Source: Prevotellaceae bacterium (lineage in GTDB: Bacteria > Bacteroidota > Bacteroidia > Bacteroidales > UBA932). Taken from it: a stretch of DNA of 6,768 bases. The notes under the pieces are model-generated. The model did not search any database. It saw only the letters and a program-made list of their open reading frames with translations, and was not told the origin of the DNA. A program made the translations under genes and the position numbers. The number at the start of each line of letters is the position of its first letter. Position 1 is the first letter of the stretch. The stretch covers positions 1-6,768 of the forward strand of contig JAITPP010000074.1 of assembly GCA_031289385.1 (NCBI GenBank), given 5' to 3'. This document shows, in pieces, positions 1 to 4,503 of the stretch.

Positions 1-148
1 GCAGGACTTTTTTTGCACAAGTCCTGCCTTTCAGGCAGCGGTTGTTGTGCGTGCTTTTCTCCGCAGGCTGCGCTGTCGCTTACCTGCGGTTATGAAAATC
101 TTGCCTTTCAGGCGGAATAGCACCTCAAAAAAAGTTTTAGTGCTAAAA
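1..148. repeat. Cluster of short hairpins with a repeated GCCTTTCAGGC palindrome
   Basis: Seen directly: a perfect 9 bp stem (GCAGGACTT at 1-9, AAGTCCTGC at 19-27). The palindrome GCCTTTCAGGC occurs twice, at 26-36 and 103-113. A 7 bp stem pairs CCGCAGG (61-67) with CCTGCGG (83-89). A 6 bp pairing TAGCAC/GTGCTA lies at 118-123 and 140-145, and a small TTTTAG/CTAAAA stem at 135-148. The block is far more GC-rich than the AT-rich leader after it, and no gene is evident. It could be the 3' end or terminator region of a gene left of the window, or a dispersed intergenic repeat; the sequence alone does not decide. GCAGGACTT recurs at 3680-3688 in the other intergenic repeat region. Confidence 0.5.
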
Positions 149-259
149 TTATCGCATAAATTTTAAAATTTAGAAATCTCGACTTACAAGATTTTTCAAC
201 TATTTTCAAAAAAAATTAAAAAAAATATTTTTCAACTAATGCGTTATCAATAAATTTTA

Positions 260-267
260 TATATTTG
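260..267 (+). promoter_or_regulatory. Putative Bacteroidetes -7 promoter element of the MFS transporter gene
   Basis: TATATTTG matches the Bacteroidetes -7 consensus TAnnTTTG. No convincing TTTG -33 element sits 19-21 nt upstream, where there is only a T-rich stretch near 228-232. If used, transcription would start around 273-276 and leave a leader of about 90 nt. It overlaps the in-frame ATG at 267, which argues for the later start at 363. The rest of 149-362 is AT-rich leader without other recognisable features. Confidence 0.45.
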
Positions 268-362
268 TGTCGGTAATTTGCGTTAATTTTTATTGCATCT
301 TAACGCATAACACAACAACAGCAACACAAATACAAAAATTTATTATAAAAAAAATTAAAATT

Positions 363-1655
363 ATGACACAAAAAAAACAAAATGGTAACATTGTTGCCAT
401 CATTATGATGATTGCACTGTTCGGGATGATTGGTTTTGTAACAAATTTGGCTGCTCCCGCAGGTACTATCTGGAAAAATCAGTACGAAGGCTCTAACTTT
501 TTGGGCATGCTCGGAAATCTTATGAACTTTCTTGCTTATGCCGTTATGGGTATTCCGGCAGGAAAATTATTGGCGCGAATTGGTTATAAACGAACAGCGC
601 TTGCCGCTATTGTAGTAGGTTTTGCAGGCATTGGCGTTCAGTTTATTTCGGGTTTGGCAAGCGGCAACGTTGGTTTTGGCTTGTATCTTTCGGGTGCATT
701 TGTTGCCGGTATTTCGGTTTGTATGTTGAATACAGTTGTTAATCCGATGTTAAATGAAATTGGCGGCGGCGGTAAAAAAGGCGGCTCTTTGCTGCAAATG
801 GGCGGCGCGTGTAACTCGTTGCTGGGAACGCTTGCTCCGATATTGGTTGGCGCGTTGATTGGCGAAATAACTAAGGGCACAGCCTTTTCGGATGTAAATC
901 CTGTTTTGTTTATTGCTATGGGAATTTTTGCGGTTGCAGGTGTTGTTCTGTATTTGGTTGATATTCCTGAGCCTGCCCTTAGCAAAACGGAAATAGATAA
1001 ATCGTCAAAATACAGCGCATGGTCGTTTCGACATTTTGTTTTGGGCGCAATCGCTATATTTGTTTATGTTGGCATTGAAGTAGGAATACCCGGCACTTTG
1101 AAATTCTTTTTGGAAGAAATACGAATAGACGGAGTTCTAATATCACCCGCAGCGGCAGGAACAGTTGCCGGAACATATTGGTTTTTAATGCTTGTAGGAC
1201 GTTTGGCAGGAGCAGGAATAGCAGCAAAAATATCAAGTAAAATATTATTATCGGTTACTTCGGTAGTTGCTATTGTTTTGGTATTTCTTGCAATAATATC
1301 TCCCATTTCAACAAACGTTTCCATGCCCGTTTTCACAGGCTCGGCTTTTGCTTGGCAACAAGTTCCGATAAATGCGCTACTTCTTGTTTTGGTTGGACTT
1401 TGCACGTCGGTAATGTGGGGCGGCATATTCAATCTTGCCGTTGAAGGATTAGGAAAATATGTTAAAACAGCAGCAGGAATATTTATGATGATGGTAGTTG
1501 GCGGCGGAATAATTCCGTTAGTTCAAAATTGGATTGTTGATATTACAGGCAAAAACTTTATGATTTCATATTGGTTGCCGCTTGCAGGACTTGTATATCT
1601 GTTGTACTACGCATTAATAGGCAGCAAAAATGTAAATAAAGATATTCCTGTTTGA
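363..1655 (+). CDS. MFS sugar transporter, FHS (FucP/GluP-like) family
   Basis: A 430-residue inner-membrane permease with about 12 hydrophobic segments, the usual size for the fucose/glucose-galactose:H+ symporter (FHS) family. Seen: family-type blocks AGKLLARIGYKRTAL (66-80), an NP pair (127-128) followed by a Q...CNSLLGTLAPILVG block (145-163), YVGIEVGIPG (235-244), FLMLVGRLAG (274-283) and MWGGIFNLAVEGLG (351-364). Each resembles the aligned FHS block, but MWGGIF replaces the MFPTIF I expect at that place, and the loop at 134-141 is Gly/Lys-rich. The ATG at 363 is chosen over the in-frame ATG at 267: the extra 32 residues are Thr/Lys/Ile-rich, unlike a family N-terminus, and overlap the probable promoter. 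No sugar-catabolic gene lies beside it, so the substrate cannot be assigned. No clear U-tailed terminator directly follows; the CTTTGTG hairpin downstream might serve. Confidence 0.85.
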   Translation: MTQKKQNGNIVAIIMMIALFGMIGFVTNLAAPAGTIWKNQYEGSNFLGMLGNLMNFLAYAVMGIPAGKLLARIGYKRTALAAIVVGFAGIGVQFISGLASGNVGFGLYLSGAFVAGISVCMLNTVVNPMLNEIGGGGKKGGSLLQMGGACNSLLGTLAPILVGALIGEITKGTAFSDVNPVLFIAMGIFAVAGVVLYLVDIPEPALSKTEIDKSSKYSAWSFRHFVLGAIAIFVYVGIEVGIPGTLKFFLEEIRIDGVLISPAAAGTVAGTYWFLMLVGRLAGAGIAAKISSKILLSVTSVVAIVLVFLAIISPISTNVSMPVFTGSAFAWQQVPINALLLVLVGLCTSVMWGGIFNLAVEGLGKYVKTAAGIFMMMVVGGGIIPLVQNWIVDITGKNFMISYWLPLAGLVYLLYYALIGSKNVNKDIPV

Positions 1656-1666
1656 TAGGTTTTATT

Positions 1667-1735
1667 AGTCGTAAGTCGTAAGTCATAAGTCGTAAGTCGT
1701 TTGTTGATTTGCTTATTTGTTGATTTGTTGATTTG
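1667..1735. repeat. Heptamer array AGTCGTA, followed by a TTGTTGATTTG repeat
   Basis: Five consecutive heptamers (AGTCGTA, AGTCGTA, AGTCATA, AGTCGTA and a truncated AGTCGT) occupy 1667-1700. Bases 1701-1735 hold TTGTTGATTTG twice and a further TTGATTTG. It begins only 11 nt after the MFS stop codon. It is non-coding. The TTAGTCGT at its left edge is the reverse complement of ACGACTAA, the core of the heptamer array at 2262-2345, so the whole intergenic block is bracketed by complementary repeat families. Confidence 0.85.
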
Positions 1736-1803
1736 AATTAGCACGCAGATAAAAATCAATTACGAATTACGAATTATGAATTACGATTTTGGTAATACAA
1801 AAT

Positions 1804-1893
1804 CTTTGTGAACTTTGTGATTTTTTTCTTTGTGAACTTTGTGTTTATTTTTTTAACCACAAAGGGCACAAAGAAAACACAAAGAACACAAAA
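1804..1893. repeat. CTTTGTG/CACAAAG inverted repeat able to form a long stem (copy 1)
   Basis: Four CTTTGTG heptamers (1804-1810, 1813-1819, 1828-1834, 1837-1843) face three CACAAAG and one CACAAAA (1858-1864, 1867-1873, 1878-1884, 1887-1893). All four blocks pair in register: T-runs meet A-runs, small AA/GG and AA/AA internal loops lie between blocks, and about 14 nt form the loop. The spacing therefore allows one stem of roughly 40 bp-equivalents. Its role is unknown. It could stop or stabilise the MFS transcript, although no uniform U-tract follows. Confidence 0.75.
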
Positions 1894-2021
1894 AAATCCA
1901 AATAAAAACTTTCTAACTTCTTTGTTCTTGGCTCTTGATTCTTATCTATTTATTGATTTGAAAAAGCACGCAGATAAAAATCAATTACGAATTATGAATT
2001 ACGATTTTGGTAATACAAAAT

Positions 2022-2122
2022 CTTTGTGAACTTTGTGATTTTTTTCTTTGTGAACTTTGTGTTTATTTTTTTTACCACAAAGGGCACAAAGAAAACACAA
2101 AGAAAACACAAAGAACACAAAA
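2022..2122. repeat. CTTTGTG/CACAAAG inverted repeat (copy 2, one unit longer)
   Basis: This is the second copy of the stem-forming block: CTTTGTG at 2022-2028, 2031-2037, 2046-2052 and 2055-2061 opposite CACAAAG at 2076-2082, 2085-2091, 2096-2102 and 2107-2113, plus CACAAAA at 2116-2122. The right arm has one unit more than in copy 1, so the outer blocks can pair in two alternative registers. Confidence 0.72.
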
Positions 2123-2261
2123 AAATCCAAATAAAAACTTTATAAACCTCTTGGCTCTTGTTTCTTGTTTCTTGGCTCTTGTTTCTTGGCTCTTGTTTCT
2201 TATCTATTTATTGATTTGAAAAAAGCACGCAGATAAAAATCAATTACGAATTAACAAGCAC

Positions 2262-2345
2262 ATACCAACTACCAACGACTAACTACCAACGACTAAATAC
2301 TAACGACTAACTACCAACGACTAAATACTAAATACCAACGACTAT
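2262..2345. repeat. Twelve-unit heptamer array just upstream of the perR promoter
   Basis: Bases 2262-2345 divide exactly into twelve 7-mers drawn from a few related words: ATACCAA, CTACCAA, CGACTAA, ATACTAA and a final CGACTAT. CTACCAA and CGACTAA alternate most often. The array ends at the small TCAAAAA/TTTTTGA inverted repeat (2345-2362) that carries the -33 region of perR. A CGACTAAATAC word followed by the same inverted repeat recurs at 3561-3591, so array and promoter-like module appear to travel together. Confidence 0.88.
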
Positions 2346-2357
2346 CAAAAAAACATT

Positions 2358-2387
2358 TTTGAAATTCAAATTTTTTATATACTTTTG
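2358..2387 (+). promoter_or_regulatory. Promoter of the perR-rubrerythrin operon
   Basis: TTTG at 2358-2361 and TACTTTTG at 2380-2387 match the Bacteroidetes -33 (TTTG) and -7 (TAnnTTTG) elements, with 18 nt between them, close to the usual 19-21. Transcription would begin near 2393, about 30 nt before the perR ATG, and the Per-box palindrome would lie just inside the transcript start region. Confidence 0.7.
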
Positions 2388-2401
2388 TAAAAAAAACAAA
2401 T

Positions 2402-2416
2402 TTGTAATTATTACAA
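2402..2416. promoter_or_regulatory. Per-box-like 7-1-7 operator before perR
   Basis: TTGTAATTATTACAA is a perfect 7-1-7 palindrome. It differs from the classic Per box TTATAATNATTATAA by one symmetrical change in each half (A to G, T to C). Flanking AAA (2398-2400) and TTT (2418-2420) extend the symmetry after one mismatch. It lies between the -7 element and the ATG, where a bound repressor would block initiation or promoter clearance. That PerR itself binds here is inferred from the motif and the gene it precedes. Confidence 0.8.
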
Positions 2417-2424
2417 TTTTATAA

Positions 2425-2850
2425 ATGAATATACAAAAGAATCCGATAGAGAGATTGACGCAATTCGGTATAAAACCTTCGTTGCAGCGCATTGCGGTAA
2501 TGAATTATTTACTTAAAAACTATAATCATCCTACGGTTGATATGATTTTCAACAAACTATATGCAAGTATTCCAACTTTATCGAAAACTACGGTTTACAA
2601 TACCCTTAAATTGCTTGCACAACAAGGTGTTATAATGGAAATAACGATAGACGAGAAAAATGTACGTTATGATGGCGATATATCGCAACATGCACATTTT
2701 CAGTGTAAAAATTGCGGATGTATTCGCGATATTCCAATTAAAAATATAAAAACAATATCCGATAACGAGGCAGGCGAACTTTTGATAACCGAAAGTCGGC
2801 TGTATTACAAAGGATATTGCGAAAAATGTAAAGCGAATTTAGTTAAATAA
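2425..2850 (+). CDS. perR: Peroxide-responsive Fur-family repressor PerR
   Basis: A 141-residue cytoplasmic metal-dependent repressor, full length for the Fur family. The N-terminal winged helix covers about residues 1-80, with the recognition-helix block TLSKTTVYNTLKLL at 51-64. The C-terminal dimerisation/metal domain follows. Seen: the structural zinc site as two CxxC pairs (C94/C97 and C132/C135), and the regulatory site residues H35, D83, H89, H91 and D102. The spacing copies Bacillus subtilis PerR H37, D85, H91, H93 and D104. The Asp at the last position, where Fur proteins carry Glu, favours PerR over Fur. In PerR, iron-catalysed oxidation of the two key histidines releases DNA in response to H2O2. 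The ATG at 2425 follows the promoter and palindrome with a short leader. Its partner gene is a rubrerythrin 30 nt downstream. A general Fur or Zur role is less likely but not excluded without binding data. Confidence 0.9.
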   Translation: MNIQKNPIERLTQFGIKPSLQRIAVMNYLLKNYNHPTVDMIFNKLYASIPTLSKTTVYNTLKLLAQQGVIMEITIDEKNVRYDGDISQHAHFQCKNCGCIRDIPIKNIKTISDNEAGELLITESRLYYKGYCEKCKANLVK

Positions 2851-2880
2851 ATTATTATAAACTCTTAATATTTTACAAAA

Positions 2881-3435
2881 ATGAAAAAGAAATGGATTTG
2901 TACCGTGTGCGGTTATGTACACGAAGGGGATGAAGCTCCCGCAGTTTGCCCGCAATGCAAACAGCCAAAAGAAAAATTTAAGGAACTTGTTGAAACCGAC
3001 GGCGCGTTACAATTTGCCGACGAGCACGTGATTGGCGTAGCAAAAGGCGTTGATTCAGTTATTTGGGAAGGATTGCAGGCTCATTTTATGGGCGAATGTA
3101 CCGAAGTAGGAATGTACATTGCAATGAGCCGCCAAGCCGACAGAGAAGGTTATCCCGAAATTGCCGAAGCATTTAAGCGTTACGCTTACGAAGAAGCCGA
3201 TCATGCCGCGCGTTTTGCCGAATTGCTTGGCGAAGTTGTTTGGGATACGAAAACAAACCTCAAAAAACGCATGGAAGCCGAAGCAGGTGCTTGCGAAGAC
3301 AAAAAGCGAATTGCAACGCTGGCAAAACAGCAAAATCTGGATGCAATTCACGACACCGTACACGAAATGTGCAAAGATGAAGCCCGACACGGCAAAGGTT
3401 TCGAAGGATTATACAATCGCTACTTTAAAAAGTAA
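2881..3435 (+). CDS. rbr: Reverse rubrerythrin (rubredoxin domain first), peroxide reductase
   Basis: A 184-residue cytoplasmic non-haem iron protein that reduces H2O2, typically with electrons from NAD(P)H through a rubredoxin or reductase. Seen: an N-terminal rubredoxin-like Fe(Cys)4 knuckle, CTVCGY (7-12) and CPQC (23-26), then a four-helix ferritin-like domain from about residue 44. Likely diiron ligands are E72, E105 with H108 (EEADH), E134, and E167 with H170 (DEARH). This is the reverse order; classical rubrerythrins carry rubredoxin at the C-terminus. I recall such revRbr proteins as PerR-controlled genes in clostridia. It lies 30 nt after perR with no terminator between, so it is probably cotranscribed and derepressed by peroxide. 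The ATG at 2881 follows an A-rich leader without a clear Shine-Dalgarno. The exact electron donor is unknown. Confidence 0.92.
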   Translation: MKKKWICTVCGYVHEGDEAPAVCPQCKQPKEKFKELVETDGALQFADEHVIGVAKGVDSVIWEGLQAHFMGECTEVGMYIAMSRQADREGYPEIAEAFKRYAYEEADHAARFAELLGEVVWDTKTNLKKRMEAEAGACEDKKRIATLAKQQNLDAIHDTVHEMCKDEARHGKGFEGLYNRYFKK

Positions 3436-3456
3436 GTTTAATCCCGTTCAGCAAAC

Positions 3457-3488
3457 AAAAAACCTCTGAAAAAATCAGAGGTTTTTTT
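3457..3488 (+). terminator. Rho-independent terminator of the perR-rbr operon
   Basis: A perfect 13 bp stem (3457-3469 with 3475-3487; GC core CCTCTGA/TCAGAGG), a 5 nt A loop and a T-run to 3488. It starts 21 nt after the rubrerythrin stop. Because A-runs flank the left arm, it could also work on the minus strand. Confidence 0.93.
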
Positions 3489-3513
3489 AATCCAAAGCAC
3501 ACAGATGAAAAAT

Positions 3514-3562
3514 AGTGGTTAATGATTAGTGGTTAATGATTAATGATTAGTGGTTAATAGCG
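3514..3562. repeat. Heptamer array AGTGGTT/AATGATT
   Basis: Six consecutive heptamers: AGTGGTT, AATGATT, AGTGGTT, AATGATT, AATGATT, AGTGGTT (3514-3555), then AATAGCG. It starts 5 nt after the GCACACAGATGA leader and runs into CGACTAAATAC, a word shared with the array before perR. It is non-coding. Confidence 0.87.
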
Positions 3563-3704
3563 ACTAAATACCATCAAAAAGCATTTTTTGAATTTGCGGA
3601 ATTTTTAAATTTTATATGATAAATTTTGCACAAATGATTCACAAATACATTTAATTTCTGTTGAAATAGTACGAACAAAGCAGGACTTCGCCCGAACAAA
3701 GGAT

Positions 3705-3845
3705 TGAATTTTCTCCATCTTCAGATGGAGGATAAAAGATTAATTTTTACAGGCTTTAGCCGAAAAAGTATATCAGAAATTTTGGCTAAAGCCTTTTGTT
3801 TTTGTTCTTCTATTCCTCCGCTTTTAAGCGGAGGCAATTCATTGA
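3705..3845. repeat. REP/MITE-like element of three perfect hairpins, outer two inverted
   Basis: Hairpin A: CTCCATCT/AGATGGAG (3713-3720, 3723-3730), loop TC. Hairpin B: GGCTTTAGCC/GGCTAAAGCC (3752-3761, 3784-3793), 22 nt apart and extendable by further A-T and one G-T pair. Hairpin C: CCTCCGCTT/AAGCGGAGG (3815-3823, 3826-3834), loop TT. Read in opposite orientations, A and C share the same frame: GAATT, two variable bases, CTCC, a variable stem, GGAGG and an A-rich tail. Their inner stem bases differ, yet both stay fully paired, as expected if structure is conserved. No transposase is in the window. The T-rich stretch after B could also let it act as a plus-strand terminator. Confidence 0.7.
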
Positions 3846-3991
3846 GAGAATATCAAAACTTTGCTTGAACAGAGAAAACAAGAAGTTTTTAAAGTTTGTC
3901 AAGTTTTTAAAATAAAAAATCTGTGTAAATCCGTCTAATCTGCGTCATCTGTGTGCTAATATTTTCAAATCAACCGCAAGTTAATAAAATC

Positions 3992-4029
3992 AAAAAATGC
4001 CGACATTATAAAATAATACCGACATTTTT
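3992..4029 (-). terminator. Terminator of the secG operon, paired only in the minus-strand RNA
   Basis: Bases 3993-4009 face 4013-4029 in a 17-position stem with a 3 nt loop. As DNA there are three mismatches (4000/4022, 4003/4019, 4004/4018), all C-A or A-C. In the minus-strand transcript each becomes a G-U wobble, so the RNA stem is continuous there and interrupted in the plus-strand RNA. The minus transcript ends in a U-run (3992-3997) and further U-rich sequence. It lies 31 nt after the secG stop. Confidence 0.8.
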
Positions 4030-4060
4030 CTTTAACAAAATGAAAAAATTATTTTTTTAT

Positions 4061-4477
4061 TTACTCAGCAGGTGTTTCTGTTGTTTGCTGAGGTTGTTGT
4101 TGCTGTTGTTGTTGTTGCTGCTGAATTATTTGTTGCAAATCTTGTTCTGTTGACGGTGTGGTTTCGCCGGCAAATCCGGGTTGCGCCGCAGGATTTTGAA
4201 ACAATTCGTTGCTTCGCTGTACGGCTGATTCGCTTACTCCGTTTGCGCCTCTTTGCGTGGGCGGAAAAGCGGTTGCCAAAATGCAAAGTACGCCAAGTGA
4301 TATCGACAAATACCAAGTCGCTTTTTCAAGCGTATCGGCTGTTTGACGAACTCCGAAAATCTGATTTCCGGATGCAAAATTAGCAGCAAGTCCGCCGCCT
4401 TTCGAATTTTGAATCAGCACTACAAACACTAATAAGATGCTGACTATTATTGCTATAACAATAAGTATTGGATACAT
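4061..4477 (-). CDS. secG: Preprotein translocase subunit SecG with a polyglutamine tail
   Basis: A 138-residue inner-membrane protein of the SecYEG channel, where SecG aids SecA-driven export. Seen: a first membrane segment at about 4-22, the SecG hallmark loop LIQNSKGGGLAANF (21-34) with following GNQIFGVRQTADTLEKAT (37-54), and a second segment at about 55-71. The core ends near residue 75. The remaining 60 or so residues are a polar tail rich in Gln, Pro, Thr and Ala, with ten glutamines in a row (119-128) encoded by mixed CAA/CAG codons at 4094-4123. Long, low-complexity tails are common in Bacteroidetes SecG as I recall, but the pure Q run is notable. It starts 26 nt after the TPR gene and is the last gene before a terminator, so probably part of that operon. 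Confidence 0.93.
   Translation of the reverse strand: MYPILIVIAIIVSILLVFVVLIQNSKGGGLAANFASGNQIFGVRQTADTLEKATWYLSISLGVLCILATAFPPTQRGANGVSESAVQRSNELFQNPAAQPGFAGETTPSTEQDLQQIIQQQQQQQQQQPQQTTETPAE
4094..4123 (-). repeat. CAA/CAG trinucleotide repeat within secG
   Basis: Ten glutamine codons in a row, seven CAA and three CAG, interrupted enough to limit slippage. Length changes here would add or remove whole glutamines without shifting the frame. Confidence 0.9.
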
Positions 4478-4503
4478 CGTTTATTTATTTTTATTTTTCT
4501 ATT

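Larger units (their letters stand above)
1741..2253. repeat. Tandem direct repeat of 225-259 bp, two full copies and a 29 bp remnant
   Basis: Copy 1 spans 1741-1965, copy 2 spans 1966-2224, and the first 29 bases recur at 2225-2253. Each copy starts with GCACGCAGATAAAAATCAAT, continues through AATTACG heptamers, a CTTTGTG/CACAAAG inverted repeat and CTTGGCT-type heptamers, and ends in TTGATTTGAAAA. Copies differ mainly by whole-unit indels. Copy 1 has four AATTACG-type heptamers (1758-1785), copy 2 has three (1983-2003). Copy 2 has one more CACAAAGAAAA unit. Copy 1 has four CTTNNNN heptamers (1920-1947), copy 2 has eight (2150-2205). This is what replication slippage inside a duplicated unit would leave. 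The open frames crossing it are products of the repeats and not genes. Confidence 0.92.
3496..3957. repeat. Non-coding segment bounded by 13 bp perfect inverted repeats
   Basis: AGCACACAGATGA (3496-3508) is the exact reverse complement of TCATCTGTGTGCT (3945-3957). Inside lie a heptamer array, a promoter-like remnant and a three-hairpin element, but no credible gene. The right end sits in a longer degenerate repeat, 3919-3957, with ATCTG- and GTC-containing words of the CGCAGAT type. The left motif matches the GCACGCAGAT leader at 1741, 1966 and 2225. The segment may be a non-autonomous mobile unit, or two copies of a dispersed intergenic repeat in opposite orientation. I saw no convincing target-site duplication, so the mobile reading is weak. 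Bases 3592-3704 and 3846-3918 are AT-rich and hold nothing else I can name. Confidence 0.6.

Noticed and set aside
1..148. Riboswitch or structured RNA leader for the transporter
   Set aside because: The stems are short and independent, resemble no riboswitch core I know, and lie upstream of the likely transcription start near 273.
267..362. Upstream in-frame ATG extending the MFS protein by 32 residues
   Set aside because: It overlaps the probable -7 promoter element, and the extension is unlike FHS N-termini; the ATG at 363 fits better.
638..1432. Minus-strand frames opposite the MFS gene
   Set aside because: Products have no recognisable domain and lie wholly inside a well-supported gene.
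1808..2219. Two overlapping short frames (73 and 70 codons) starting with similar sequence
   Set aside because: They are translations of the two copies of the tandem repeat, with Phe/Lys/Thr-rich low-complexity products and no start context.
1741..2345. Possible CRISPR array from regularly spaced repeats
   Set aside because: Units are contiguous heptamers and a large tandem duplication. There are no unique spacers of even length and no cas gene in the window.
2851..2880. A second Per box between perR and rubrerythrin
   Set aside because: ATTATAAACTCTTAATAT is only loosely palindromic and no promoter pair is visible; cotranscription explains the spacing.
3437..3991. A small gene or tRNA in the convergent spacer
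   Set aside because: No cloverleaf or T-loop motif was found, and the only frames are short and repeat-derived.
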